A DNA stretch of 64,000 nucleotides from Maniola hyperantus (GCF_902806685.2 NC_048546.1:12881891-12945890), one strand, 5' to 3'; positions 32,774 to 43,764 are shown, numbered from the stretch's first letter. Notes: a model not told the origin generated them from the letters alone. Numbers and translations are program-made.

Positions 32774-33384
32774 CAAGCGTTTTATTTATAAGTAGCTACC
32801 TCATTTTTTTTTGTTACAAAACCACTTTATTACCTTCCATGTTATATAGTACGAGGGCTACAGAGAAATATATAAGCGGATGCAGTGAGAATCAAACTTA
32901 TTGGCGGTTGAGAAGTTAGTTACAAGTCGCGTTGCAATTTGCAAAGGAACCTACTGATTAATACTAAAGAACAAGATCTCAGGACCGCCAGACCTTATTT
33001 CGGAGCTGAAGGAAGGTAACAGTGCAATTTCAATACGAAAGTCCGAGGGGCATAGGTTATATGACGTCATGGCAAAAATTCGATATGGCAAATATTATGA
33101 CAAAGAAAACATAATATGATAAGAACAAAATATAAAGTTGAGATAAATAATTAATTGGTATCGAATAAAAATTCACAATAGGTAGGTAGGTATATACCTA
33201 CCTATATAATATATAGATTCTAGAAATACTTGATTGGTATTTTAAATATAAACCGTTATAGTCACCAGTGATATTTTTTTAAAGAAGTAACCTAGTCAGG
33301 TTTTACTTCCTGAAATTTATCTTGTTTTGAAACGTTACGAAACGTATCAATTTTAATATTAGATGAACATCTTCTTTATTATCA

Positions 33385-33822
33385 AAAAAACCGGCCAAGT
33401 GCGAGTCAGGCTCGCGCAACGAGGGTTCCGTAATTCAGTCGTATTTTTCCGACATTTTGCACAATAATTAAAAAACTATGATTCGTAAAAATAAATAAAA
33501 ATCAGTTTTAGAATGCACAGGTAAAGCCCTTTCATATGATACCCCACTTGATATACTTAGTTGTCTTACTTCGAAAATTGAAAATACTAATTATTACCTA
33601 GTTTATGACCACAAATTAATTTTTTTCGTGTGATGTAACGACAAAATCACGGTTTTCAGATTTTTCCCCTAATGCCAGCTACAAGACCCCTCGTTCTGAC
33701 AAATTTCAAGATTCTAGGTCAACGGGAAGTACCCTGTAGGTTTCTTGACAGACAGACAGACAGACAACAAAGTGATCCTATAAGGGTTCCGTTTTTCCTT
33801 TTGAGGTACGGAACCCTAAAAA
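33385..33822 (+). mobile_element. Family H element, fuller copy
   Basis: About 438 bp starting accggccaagtgcgagtcag, then a gggttccgta end, an AT-rich body with ttgatatacttagttgtctt, a (GACA)n block and the ggttccgttttt...acggaacc foldback end. No coding capacity. Only decayed A-like pieces (33832-34200) and AT-rich DNA lie between it and the LINE. Confidence 0.65.
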
Positions 33823-34497
33823 TAGATAATACTCGCTACTTCGTCCGTGTGGATTTAGTTTTTTTAACGTTCTCCCGTTCTCTTCGTTCTTTGTCATGAT
33901 ACATAATATGCCCATCTCCAGGATGCAAGCTATCTCTGTACTAAGTAGATGATACCCGTGACTTCGTTCACGTAGATGAAGGTTTTTACTCCTTGGGAGC
34001 TCTTTGATTTTTTGGGACAAACAATTTGATCTTCCGCGTAAATTAATTCCGTGGAAAATCTTTAATTTTCCAGCATAAAAAGTAGCCCATATAATTCCAT
34101 GCTATCTTTGTACCAAATTTTGTGTGAAAAGCTAGCAGACAGGTAAATGGGGAGACAGATATTATATACGTTTTCATTTATACCTAAGTAATATTATTAT
34201 ATTTCCATTTATACAAAGCTATATAGGTACTGTTGAGAGGAATTAATGCGCAATAATTTCATATCTGATAGGTATTGTTTGCATTCAACTACTGACTACA
34301 TTTTCAAATGTAAATAGGTAGTTAATTAATATGAATAATGCATTAATACGTATCCACATATATTTTATCATTATCATGGTTGGATTAATACTATAAGGTA
34401 AAAAGGCCATATTATTAAAGCAATCTCTTTAGTTCCTATAAAAATGCGGAATGATCTAGGAATCCATTGCATCGTTATCCCATAACTTCCACCTACC

Positions 34498-34509
34498 ATA
34501 ATGTGAGCA
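34498..34509 (+). repeat. LINE target-site duplication, left copy
   Basis: The 12-bp sequence ataatgtgagca is repeated exactly at 38656-38667, flanking the LINE. Perfect identity suggests a recent insertion. Confidence 0.85.
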
Positions 34510-34626
34510 AAAAAAAAAAAAAAAAGACTTATACAGCAAGCGTTCCACCCTAGCTTCTTTTATAACAATCGAAATAAAGACATCACTTCAAAAGAGAATC
34601 CACAGACTGAGGATACACCCACTGAG

Positions 34627-35826
34627 ATGGAATCTGAAATGGATGATACACCTGAACCTTCACAAAACGATTGGCAATCAGTGCCTGAAATTCGGATAAA
34701 TAAACGGAGGAGAGTGAGTGTGACTCCTCCACAGTCAAATGCAGTACCTGTTCACAACAAATTCTCAGGGCTACGTGTAGAAGACAACGAACAGGAAACC
34801 ACCAAAACCAAAATAAGTAGACCTCCACCAATTGTCTTATATGGAATCAAAGATGTCACGAAGCTAACTGACCTTATAGCAACTGTAGTCGAAAAAACAG
34901 ATTTCTCATTAAAGATAGTTACTAAAACACAAATGAGAGTTACATGTAATAATGCTGATATCTACAAAAAGGTCATACAGTTAGTTAGGGAACATAATCT
35001 TATAGGCCACACTTTTACACAAAAAAATGAAAGACCATACAGGATTGTAATAAAAAACCTACATCACACCACACCCCTGGAAGCTATAAATGATGCAATA
35101 GAAAAAACCGGCAACAAAGTCAAAGGGAAAATAATAAATGCTAAGTATGGGCCAGAGAAAATCCCTCTATCTACATTATTTGTCAATCTAGAGCCTGGAC
35201 CTAATAACAAAGCGGCTAAAGAAATCAAACAAATCTATAATACCATAGTGACCATAGAAGATCCCAAACGCAAAAAGACAGTGCCACAATGTAAACGTTG
35301 CCAACAATATGGGCACACGCAAAATAACTGCATGAGACCCTATAGATGCGTCAAATGCGCAGGAGCACACAAAACTACTGAATGCACCAAAAAGGATCGT
35401 AATACTCCAGCTAAGTGTGCCCTATGTCTTGGCGACCATCCTGCCAACTACAAAGGTTGCAATGTTTATCTGGAAATTAAAAATAGAAAATTTAATAAGA
35501 AAAGCAATCAGACAAATATGTACAACAGACCAAATCAACCCAAGGTTACCAACATGCAAACAGAAGGACCCTGGGAGAAAGATGACCCAGCAAGCCAAAA
35601 GTATACAGACTGCAAGCCAGAGCAACCTGAACATAAAAACCGTAGTGAAAGACCCAAATCTACTAGAAAAACATATGCACAAGCTGCTGCCAACAAAGAC
35701 ACAACAAATCTAGAAAAACTCGAACATCTTCTCACAAAACAAGCTGAAAAGCTAGATATACTAATTGGACAAATGAGCACTCTTATGGGCTTGCTGACCA
35801 CAGTCATTAACAAACTCGCCAACTAA
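34627..35826 (+). CDS. LINE ORF1, Gag-like RNA-binding protein
   Basis: 399 aa. It would bind the element's RNA and package it into the ribonucleoprotein that carries out retrotransposition. The N-terminal quarter is polar and includes a basic KRRR stretch. A PRE_C2HC-like middle follows. Three zinc knuckles lie at about residues 220-278: CKRCQQYGHTQNNC (CX2CX4HX4C), CVKCAGAHKTTEC and CALCLGDHPANYKGC. The Lys/Gln-rich C-terminus ends in a predicted coiled coil (KLEHLLTKQAEKLDILIGQM). This knuckle arrangement is typical of Jockey-clade Gag proteins. The stop codon overlaps the probable ORF2 start (TAACG). Confidence 0.9.
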   Translation: MESEMDDTPEPSQNDWQSVPEIRINKRRRVSVTPPQSNAVPVHNKFSGLRVEDNEQETTKTKISRPPPIVLYGIKDVTKLTDLIATVVEKTDFSLKIVTKTQMRVTCNNADIYKKVIQLVREHNLIGHTFTQKNERPYRIVIKNLHHTTPLEAINDAIEKTGNKVKGKIINAKYGPEKIPLSTLFVNLEPGPNNKAAKEIKQIYNTIVTIEDPKRKKTVPQCKRCQQYGHTQNNCMRPYRCVKCAGAHKTTECTKKDRNTPAKCALCLGDHPANYKGCNVYLEIKNRKFNKKSNQTNMYNRPNQPKVTNMQTEGPWEKDDPASQKYTDCKPEQPEHKNRSERPKSTRKTYAQAAANKDTTNLEKLEHLLTKQAEKLDILIGQMSTLMGLLTTVINKLAN

Positions 35827-38507
35827 CGGCACTTAGAATAGCAGCATGGAACATAAACGGCCTTTCAGGCCATAAACTAGAATTACTAACAATGATAAAC
35901 ATAAACAAAGTTGACATTATGCTCATAAGTGAGTCACACTTAACAGATGCAACAGCCTTTTCGCTTCAAGAATTTTGCGTGTATGTGACTAATCACCCCG
36001 ACGGTACAAGTCACGGAGGCACTGCAATACTCGTAAGAAAGAACATCAAGCACAATCTTGCACCATCATTCCGCACAGAATATATACAAGCAACAACAAT
36101 ATGTGTACACGATAAAATTGGTATATTTAATGTGACTGCTGTATACTGCCCTCCAAAGCATAAGATAGATGAAGCTACCTTTACCAAATTTATCAAATCT
36201 TTGGGCCCAAGATTCTTAGCAGGTGGCGATTGGAATGCGAAAAATGAATGCTGGGGTTCTAGACTTACTTTAACCAGGGGTAGGGAATTAAAAAATGCAA
36301 TGGATAAAAACAACACTAAAGTGCTCAGTACAGGAGAGCCAACATACTTTCCTGCAGATCCGAACAGAAGGCCAGACCTTCTAGATTTCTTTCTCTATAA
36401 AGGTTTTACAGAACACTATCTAATGATAGAAAGTTGTTACGATACTTCAGATGATCACTCGCCTATTATCGCTACTATCAGCACTACTATAATTGATAAA
36501 AACCCTAAACGACATCTATACAATAAAAGAACTGACTGGTATGCATTTAGCGAGTTTATTACTGAACACATTAACCTAAACGTTTCTCTTAAGACAGAGG
36601 GTGAAATTGAAATAGCAACGATCAATTTCACAAACTTGGTGCAAAAAGCTTGCTGGTTAAGTACACCACAAGAAACAGCCAAAGAACTTGCGTTCCAAAA
36701 TGTACCTTTCCTGACTAAAGAAAAAGTGATGGAGAAAAGACGCCTAAGAAGAATATGGCAAACGCAACGAAGAGCAAAAGACAAATCGCTACTTAATAAA
36801 GCCATTCATGACCTAAAAGCATATCTGAGAGAAGTAGAAGATGAAACCCTTCAAAACAGATTAGAAAATATGTCTCCGACAGGCAATAACGAGCATTCCT
36901 TATGGAAGGCTATTAAGTCGACTACTGGCCCGCAGGTTCAATCACACCCGCTGAAACTGGATGATAACACATGGGCAAAAACTGACTCTCATAAGGCAGA
37001 AGTGTATGCACAATTTCTTGATACAATTTTTACTCCGAACACAAGGGATGAAACTTACAATAATGAGAATGAAATTGATGATTACCTGAATAGCGATCTC
37101 CAACTTAGTCTTCCTATAAAGTGTTTTACCCCAGCCGAAGTCTCACGAGCAATAAAACACCTTGAAAACCGGAAAGCTCCAGGATTTGACCTTATAACTG
37201 GAGAAGTCCTTAAGCAGCTCCCAAAGAAAGCCATTGTCTTTCTCACAACACTTTTCAACTGTATACTTAGGACATCCTATTTCCCACAAGTATGGAAAGT
37301 TTCTCATATAATTATGATACCAAAACCTGGGAAAGACCCCTTTATTGTCTCATCATATAGACCCATCAGCCTACTACCTGTCATATCAAAGCTCTTTGAA
37401 AAACTTCTTCTATGTCGCATGAAAGCTGTTATTACAAAAGAAGCTCTTATACCAGATCACCAATTTGGCTTCAGACAAGGTCACTCAACCGTAGAACAAA
37501 TCCATAGAGTAGTTAACAAAGTAAGGCAGTCCCTAGAAAAAAAAGAATATTGCTCAGCCGCATTTTTGGATGTTCAGCAGGCCTTTGACAGAGTTTGGCA
37601 CAAAGGCCTTTTATACAAAGTAAAGATTAACTTTCCTCACAACATTTATACTCTGCTGAAGTCGTATTTGCAAGACAGGATATTCCAGGTCGTAGTGGGA
37701 GATAACTGTTCCCAGTTCTACGATATCAAAGCTGGTGTTCCGCAGGGATCAGTGCTAGGACCGATCCTTTACACCCTATACACGGCCGACCTACCCGAAA
37801 CACCAAGTATCCTTACCGCGACGTTTGCAGACGATACAGCGGCACTGAGTAGTCACCCAAATCCAAAAGTAGCATCCCAGAGATTACAGGGCCACTTGGA
37901 TAATATTGATAAGTGGATGCGAAAGTGGAGAATCAAAGCTAGTGCATCCAAATCAACCCACGTAACCTTTGCGCTTAGACCCGAAGATTGCCCACAGGTG
38001 AAACTTGGTAACGAGACTCTGCCACATGGTAATGTTGCCAAGTACCTTGGTATGCATCTTGATAGAAGGCAAACATGGCAAGCACATATTAAAAAAAAGA
38101 GAGAAGAGCTGCGTATTCGCACTAGATCGCTAATGTGGTTACTTGGCAGACACTCTAGACTATCACTCAATAACAAAATACTCATATACAAGAGCTTCCT
38201 AAAACCTGTATGGACATATGGTTTGGAGTTGTGGGGCACAGCCAGCAACTCTAACATAGAAATACTACAGCGATATCAAAATTCAGTCTTTCGCACAATA
38301 CTCAATGCCCCGTGGTTTACCAAAACAACAGAAATACACGAATATCTTGGAATGCCCACAATTAAAGAAGAAATAAATATTAATGCAAAGAAACACAAGG
38401 CCAGGCTTGAAGTCCATGCAAATAGTCTGGCAGTGTCACTTACCACATGCAGCAGAGTTAGTAGGCTGAAAAGAGTCACAGTAGAAGAACTGTCAAGTAC
38501 ACACTAA
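35826..38507 (+). CDS. LINE ORF2, endonuclease/reverse transcriptase
   Basis: The first ATG in frame is at 35892 (871 aa), but the frame is open from 35811 and the conserved start of the endonuclease (LRIAAWNINGLSG) lies upstream of that ATG. I therefore place the start at the ACG at 35826-35828, which overlaps the ORF1 stop as TAACG. Residues are counted from the ATG. The EEP endonuclease covers about 1-200, with ISESH, GGDWNAKNECWGS and DDHSPI motifs. The reverse transcriptase covers about 450-750, with SYRPISLLP, QFGFRQGHST, AFDRVW, GVPQGSVLGP and the catalytic FADD (about 645-648). No RNase H domain. It carries out target-primed reverse transcription. Confidence 0.9.
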   Translation, partial: TALRIAAWNINGLSGHKLELLTMININKVDIMLISESHLTDATAFSLQEFCVYVTNHPDGTSHGGTAILVRKNIKHNLAPSFRTEYIQATTICVHDKIGIFNVTAVYCPPKHKIDEATFTKFIKSLGPRFLAGGDWNAKNECWGSRLTLTRGRELKNAMDKNNTKVLSTGEPTYFPADPNRRPDLLDFFLYKGFTEHYLMIESCYDTSDDHSPIIATISTTIIDKNPKRHLYNKRTDWYAFSEFITEHINLNVSLKTEGEIEIATINFTNLVQKACWLSTPQETAKELAFQNVPFLTKEKVMEKRRLRRIWQTQRRAKDKSLLNKAIHDLKAYLREVEDETLQNRLENMSPTGNNEHSLWKAIKSTTGPQVQSHPLKLDDNTWAKTDSHKAEVYAQFLDTIFTPNTRDETYNNENEIDDYLNSDLQLSLPIKCFTPAEVSRAIKHLENRKAPGFDLITGEVLKQLPKKAIVFLTTLFNCILRTSYFPQVWKVSHIIMIPKPGKDPFIVSSYRPISLLPVISKLFEKLLLCRMKAVITKEALIPDHQFGFRQGHSTVEQIHRVVNKVRQSLEKKEYCSAAFLDVQQAFDRVWHKGLLYKVKINFPHNIYTLLKSYLQDRIFQVVVGDNCSQFYDIKAGVPQGSVLGPILYTLYTADLPETPSILTATFADDTAALSSHPNPKVASQRLQGHLDNIDKWMRKWRIKASASKSTHVTFALRPEDCPQVKLGNETLPHGNVAKYLGMHLDRRQTWQAHIKKKREELRIRTRSLMWLLGRHSRLSLNNKILIYKSFLKPVWTYGLELWGTASNSNIEILQRYQNSVFRTILNAPWFTKTTEIHEYLGMPTIKEEININAKKHKARLEVHANSLAVSLTTCSRVSRLKRVTVEELSSTH

Positions 38508-38655
38508 AGCCAGCGAAAGCATTATGAGAAGAGTTTCTTGATGGAGTGACCTTCTCTCAACCTTGAATGCACTCATACAATCTGATAAAAGTCCATCCAA
38601 TGACTGATTGCAGATGGCTTTGAAATATCAAAAAAAAAAAAAAAAAAAAATAATA

Positions 38656-38667
38656 ATAATGTGAGCA
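38656..38667 (+). repeat. LINE target-site duplication, right copy
   Basis: An exact copy of 34498-34509, placed after the poly(A)/TAA tail. Confidence 0.85.
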
Positions 38668-38925
38668 GTTAGACACTCGACAATGAGAAAATATATGACG
38701 CAGACTTCTAAAAGGTGAAAATGAACCATAATAGAAATGCATAAACTTGAAGAATTGCATTGAACAACTGCTCAAGACACCGAGTCTTAATTTTTTCTTT
38801 TTAAAAGCTTTTATTTAACTTGCAATGTGTGTATGTCAGGACCTATGTTTTTAGGGTGGAATCTTGCAACTCAATTTTGAAGCAGATATCTTCAACCGAT
38901 TGAGCTGGTTGGTATATACGTTTAG

Positions 38926-39221
38926 TTTTTTTTTTTTTTTTAATTCAGTAACAAGTTAGCCCTTGACTGCAATCTTACCTGGTGGTAAGTGATGATGAAG
39001 ATGATAGCGGGCTAACCTGGAAGGGGTATGGCAGTTTTTATTAAACCCATACCCCTTTGGTTTCTACACGCCATCGTACCGGAACGCTAAATCGCTTGGC
39101 GGCACGGCTTTGCCGGTAGGGTGGTAACTAGCCACGGCCGAAGCCTCCCACCAGACCAGATCAGAAATTTAGAAATTATAAAATTCCAAACCCCTGCCAG
39201 GAATCGAACCCGGGACCTCCC
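38926..39221 (-). mobile_element. SINE E, near-complete
   Basis: The minus strand starts at the tRNA-like head near 39221 (ggaggtcccgggttcgattc, B box) and ends in the A-rich tail at 38926-38950. It matches 56071-56403 closely. Confidence 0.75.
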
Positions 39222-39354
39222 ACTAATAAGTATGTTAATTAATAAGTTTGGATGACAATGCATGGCTATGGCTATAGACTATGTGACGTCATTCTAAATC
39301 CAACATGGCGGAACACCCAAGATGGCGAACTAGTTATTTTTACCGCACTCCTAC

Positions 39355-39699
39355 AATATGGGTATCCTCTCGGAGTAAAAAGGCGTTTGACCATAATCTA
39401 CCACTACCAAGTGCGGACTCGCAGACTTCACTCACCTATGAGAACATTATGGAGAACTCTCAGGCATGCAGGTTTTCTCACTATTTATTCCTTCAGCGTT
39501 AAAGGATTTTTTTTTGTCTACCATAAAGCACCATTATAACATAATGGCAGCTTTATTGCTTTGATAAAGCAAGTGATGTTTAATTACTTAAAACACACAT
39601 TACTCCGAAAACTTAGAGGGGCCTGCCCGCGATCGAACCCCCGACCCCCGATTAGGAGGCAGACATCCTATAACAACTAGGCTAGGCTATCACAGCTTC
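39355..39699 (-). mobile_element. SINE D, near-complete, with a small internal insertion
   Basis: On the minus strand it starts gctgtgatagcctagcctag and carries gggggtcgggggttcgatcg, then the body. At about 39505-39560 extra sequence interrupts the usual gttaaagcaagtgat region. Confidence 0.65.
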
Positions 39700-39837
39700 T
39701 TATTAAGCTTACAGACTGGCTGGTTAGTGTATCGAAACCAGCTTGGCGATTCCAGCTAAGCTGCATCATTCACTTAGAATTAATGGTAAGTATTCTTGTT
39801 ACAACAATGTAAGTAAGTATTCTTCTTCTATATTATA

Positions 39838-40049
39838 TGTATATAAAAGGAAAAGGTGACTGACTGACTGATCTATCAACGCACAGCTCAAACTACTGGA
39901 AGGATTGGGCTGGGCATGCAGATAGCTACGAGTATTTTGACGTAGGTATCCGTTAAGAAAAGATTTTTGAAAATTCAACCCCTAAGGGGTGTAATAGGGG
40001 TTTGAAATTGGTGTAGTACACGCGGACGAAGTCGCGACCATATGCTAGT
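39838..40049 (-). mobile_element. Family B element
   Basis: A copy like 18108-18329, ending cgcgaccatatgctagta, with a short deletion after the ggattgggctg segment. Confidence 0.7.
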
Positions 40050-40451
40050 ATATAGTAGGTAGGCAATCGCAGGTTCAGTGAACTTGTAACTATAGAGGTC
40101 AGTGGTTGTAACTTGTAATAGAATAAAAAACCTTGCAGGAAAATTTGGAATTGATAGATTGATAGATATTTTTATGGCGGTAATTTAGGTACGATAAAAC
40201 TCTAAAATGATAAAATCTAGATTTATCTGGATCCGAAATTTTATTTTATGTCCTCGTCATTGTTAAAAAACTTGAAATCTGGATAAATCTAGATTCATTT
40301 TACATTCTTAATTTTATTTTTTGTTTTCGTTACTGCCATCGAAATATAAATAAGTTACTGTCAAAAACCTAAACATCGGCGTTTGTTAGTTTGCCTAGCC
40401 CCTAAATAGGCAGTCTTACCTACTAGACCAGTTAATATATTAAGTAGGTAC

Positions 40452-41345
40452 TAGATGATGTCCGCGACTTCATCCGCGTGGATTTAGGTTTCTAAAAATC
40501 CCATGGGAACTCTTTGATTTTCCGGGATAAAAGTAGCCTATGTCCTTCCCCGGGATCCAAGCTGTCTCTATACCAAATTTCGTCAAAATCGGTTGGGCCG
40601 TGAAAGGCTAACAGATACATAGACAGACAGACACACTTTCGCATTTTTAATATTAGGATGGATATGGACGTTGTTTCAAATTTTACCTACCGCAAGCACC
40701 CGCAATAAATCTATTCCGTATCTCCTTAACATGATACATGATACATGACAGCAGCGGGATTTCAGGTCTGATCTGCTCTCGTTACACCCATAATATGTCT
40801 AGGCTAACTTGAGTTGACACTATAGAGACCAGTAAAACAACTTTTCACTTTGACTGGTCAAGTAAGATTCAACGCATACCTACATATCGATTGGAGTGGA
40901 TGCTACATGGTACTAAGCCACCAGTTCAGAAAGTAGATTATACTGAGAAGAGCCGGTACGAAACTCAGCAACCTACGATTGCATGTAGTGTACAATGATA
41001 AATAATAAATATTAATCATGCCGGCAAAGTGGTGAAATAAAATTTTGATAAATATTTTTTTTTTAGGGTAGCTCCCCTACATGTAAAGTGGGGATGATTA
41101 ATTTTTTATATCTGTTTTTCGAGGATTGTGACTACGGAACCCTACACTGCGCGTGGCCCGCCACGCACTTGGCCGGTTTTTTAAAAATCCCGTGGGAACT
41201 CAGTCACTTTCCAGGTCTTAAACTATACCCATGCGAAAATCACGTCGATCCGTGGCTCCGTTGCGACGTAATTGAAGGACAAACCAACAAACCAATAAAC
41301 CAACAAACAACACACTTTCGCGTTTATAATAGGGGTAGTGATAAT
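40452..41345 (+). mobile_element. Family A elements and linker DNA
   Basis: 40452-40662 is a plus copy from tagatgatgtccgcgacttc to ttcgcatttttaatattagg. 41180-41345 is a second, internally deleted copy with a run of accaacaaa repeats before ttcgcgtttataata. The DNA between them is non-coding. Confidence 0.6.
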
Positions 41346-41662
41346 ATTTGCATGGTTCCATGCTATTGTTTCCATGCAAATTTAGGCAATTCGAGGTGCG
41401 CCGCTGTTTTGCCTTTCGACTATAACATACAACATAATATTTATTTAGTCACTCGACGCAGCCGTGGGCACATCGTGAACGCACGATGACAGTATTATTA
41501 TTATCTAATGCAATGCTGTTTCCATGATATTATACCCATATACCGGTTGTTAGGGCAATTTGGCTTTCCTCCAAATTCCGAAGATGCTCGTGAACTCACT
41601 TAATTGCTACACACGTTAACGATATGGCTTGAAGTGCTCTTATGTTTAACTTAAGGTAGGTA

Positions 41663-41819
41663 GGTATAGTAGGCGACAGGTCGAGATGGCAATCGGGGAA
41701 TGAGACGGCGGAATGTCCTGCACACCCGCACGTCACCCACGCTACCGCGCACTGGGTTAGGGCGGGTGTACGGGGCGTCCCCACCCCGATTGCCATCTCG
41801 ACCTGTCGCGTACTATACC
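41663..41819. mobile_element. Family F MITE, best copy
   Basis: Terminal inverted repeats of about 32 bp: ggtatagtaggcgacaggtc... on the left and its near-exact complement ending ...gacctgtcgcgtactatacc on the right. The interior is GC-rich, with no coding capacity. Related copies: 10523, 19408 and 55455 (truncated). Confidence 0.85.
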
Positions 41820-42134
41820 TATAACAAACTGCCCCATTAATATACTGTCAACGGAAACTTTCTGGCAATGCATGACGTGATTTCTAATACTACTCCGAAG
41901 AAAATTTAAAAAAATTAGACTTTCAAATAAGTACTTTGAAGAAAGATTTTTTACACCTTTATTACCTGTCTCTCTCAAAGTCACCATGATCCAAACAAAC
42001 GTTCCTCCCTTGGGGACAACACGCAGAGAAACTTTCAGCTTCTATAAAATAAGGAAGGTCTGGCACGAGCTGGCTCTCTCTTTATAATACTGAAGGCGCG
42101 AATAAAGTAGGGACTCTTGACTTTAACCAATTGT

Positions 42135-42375
42135 ATATCACTTACCTACTTTAACGGCGAAGGAAATCATCGTGAGGAAAGCTGCACACCTGAGAGTTCT
42201 TTATAAAGTTCTCAACGGTGTGTGAAGTCTGCCAATCCACACTTGGCCAGCGCGGTGGACTAAGGCCTTACCCCTTTTTAATCTGAGAGATGCTTAAAAC
42301 GCACACAGCTTAGAAGTGCGTCCCCGGGATCGAACCCTCGACTAGCAGGCCAATCCACTAAACTATCACCGCTTT
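42135..42375 (+). mobile_element. SINE D, rearranged
   Basis: Has tttaacggcgaaggaaatca, the ggccagcgcggtggactaag block and, out of usual order, a gatcgaaccctcgactagc piece from the tRNA-like end in the opposite sense. Confidence 0.5.
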
Positions 42376-42579
42376 GTTGTAGTCACAATATGACGTTCAG
42401 GAAATATGAATTCGGAAAAATCCATTTGAATTGAAATTAATAGAAATGAATTAACTATACAAATGTAACTTAGTATAGAACAAACAAGGCTACGTCACGA
42501 AACCAGTATGAAAATGACTAAAAACCCGTCTCTTGATTCTTTAAATATTTACTACATAAATAGATGTGGTTCCCGGCCG

Positions 42580-42729
42580 GTCTCAGTTTTCAATTGGTTC
42601 TCGTCCGATTCGGTCATTAAAATTCTGTTAATTCAGTATTGTTTCGTATTTGCGTATTTGGAAAAATTTAGGTGTCAATGAAAAGATCTCAGAGAAAATT
42701 CGCGATAACGGACAAGTTTTTGCCAAGGT
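42580..42729 (+). other. Possible 5' untranslated exon of the 66-aa gene
   Basis: A stretch of unique, non-repetitive sequence ends in ttttgccaag followed by a strong splice donor (gttagt). The next plausible acceptor on this strand is at 49267, before the exon that holds the 66-aa start. If joined, the transcript would contain an upstream frame starting at the ATG in gtcaatgaaaag. This is inference; only RNA data can confirm it. Confidence 0.3.
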
Positions 42730-43397
42730 TAGTTTTTAACTGTTTCTTTTTACTTTTATGGAGAAAACAACATGAAGTTTTCATTCTTTAGGTTTACGAG
42801 AAAATGTATATAAAAGTCGAAGCTGTTTTCTTTTTTAACCTCAGTGCCAACAAAAGTAATAAATAAAGTGCTTATTAGTAGGCACAACTTTCGAAATTCG
42901 AATCTTCAATGAATAATGGATATGTAAGGTGCCAATTTCAATCAAGTTTTGAACTTTAAACTTTAAACGACGTAATCTTATGCCAGTTTAGTACATATTT
43001 TAATTTTGGTAATATCTACGACTAGTATAATAAGTTCATCAATAAAACCCGTATAAGTAGTTTGAACCAGTCAGCTGTTTTGGTCTATATCTACTCGTGT
43101 GATTGTAAGATGTACCTAGAAGAAGAAAAATTCGCTTCTTAAATCTTTAACCTACTTATTTAGATCTCAGGTTAGACCTTTATTCAGCTATTTGAGATTT
43201 CCTTCTGCTTTCAAACATTTATTTTCGCTGTAGTTTTCCACGATAAAAAATCATAATCCATGTTATAATTAATAGTAGGTATGTGTTAGTAGTCTTTTTG
43301 TATATTAATTGTCATGTTTTATATTGGTATAGGTACTCTGGTAATAAAATACCTAAGCATTCCATAGAATACCTATAACATTCAGGCAATATAAAAT

Positions 43398-43634
43398 ACT
43401 AGCTTATGCTCGCGACTTCGTCCGCGTGAACTACACAAATTTCAAACCCCTATTTCACCCCCTTAGGGATTGAATTTTCAAAAATCCTTTATTAGCGGAT
43501 GCCATGTCATAATAGCTATCTGCATGCCAAATTTCAGCCGAAGAAGGATTTTTGAAAATGCGACCCCTAAGGGGGTGAAATAAGGGTTTGAAATTTGTGT
43601 AGTCGACGCGGACGAAGTTACGAGCATAAGCTAG
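43398..43634. mobile_element. Two family B elements in inverted orientation
   Basis: A plus copy (about 43398-43540) runs straight into a partial minus copy (about 43545-43634), so both outer ends carry ctagcttatgctcg or its complement. The result is a foldback of about 235 bp. Confidence 0.7.
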
Positions 43635-43635
43635 T

Positions 43636-43764
43636 TATATTACATGGCTAATTTAATACATGTTATATTACATGGCTAGTTATATTACATGGCTTTAAGT
43701 TGTGATGTGTGGCACAATTGTATAAATAAACGTCTTTTCTTTCTTTCTTTCTTCTTTCTTTCTA
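43636..43764 (+). repeat. Short tandem repeats and CTTT microsatellite
   Basis: The unit ttatattacatggct occurs three times in 43634-43697. 43734-43764 is a ctttctttc-type microsatellite. Confidence 0.75.

Larger units (their letters stand above)
34510..38655 (+). mobile_element. Jockey-type non-LTR retrotransposon (LINE), apparently full length
   Basis: About 4.15 kb with a 5' leader of about 117 bp that begins in an A run, ORF1 (34627-35826), ORF2 (from about 35826 to 38507), a short 3' UTR and a terminal A tract (about 38631-38650) followed by TAA repeats. Two ORFs, zinc-knuckle ORF1, APE-type endonuclease, reverse transcriptase and no RNase H fit the Jockey superfamily. The intact ORFs and exact target-site duplication mark it as young and perhaps still mobile. 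It lies between Ir93a and a repeat-rich region, in the same orientation as Ir93a. Confidence 0.9.

Noticed and set aside
43735..43764. CTTT tract as a splicing polypyrimidine tract
   Set aside because: No AG acceptor with a coding frame follows. It is a simple microsatellite.
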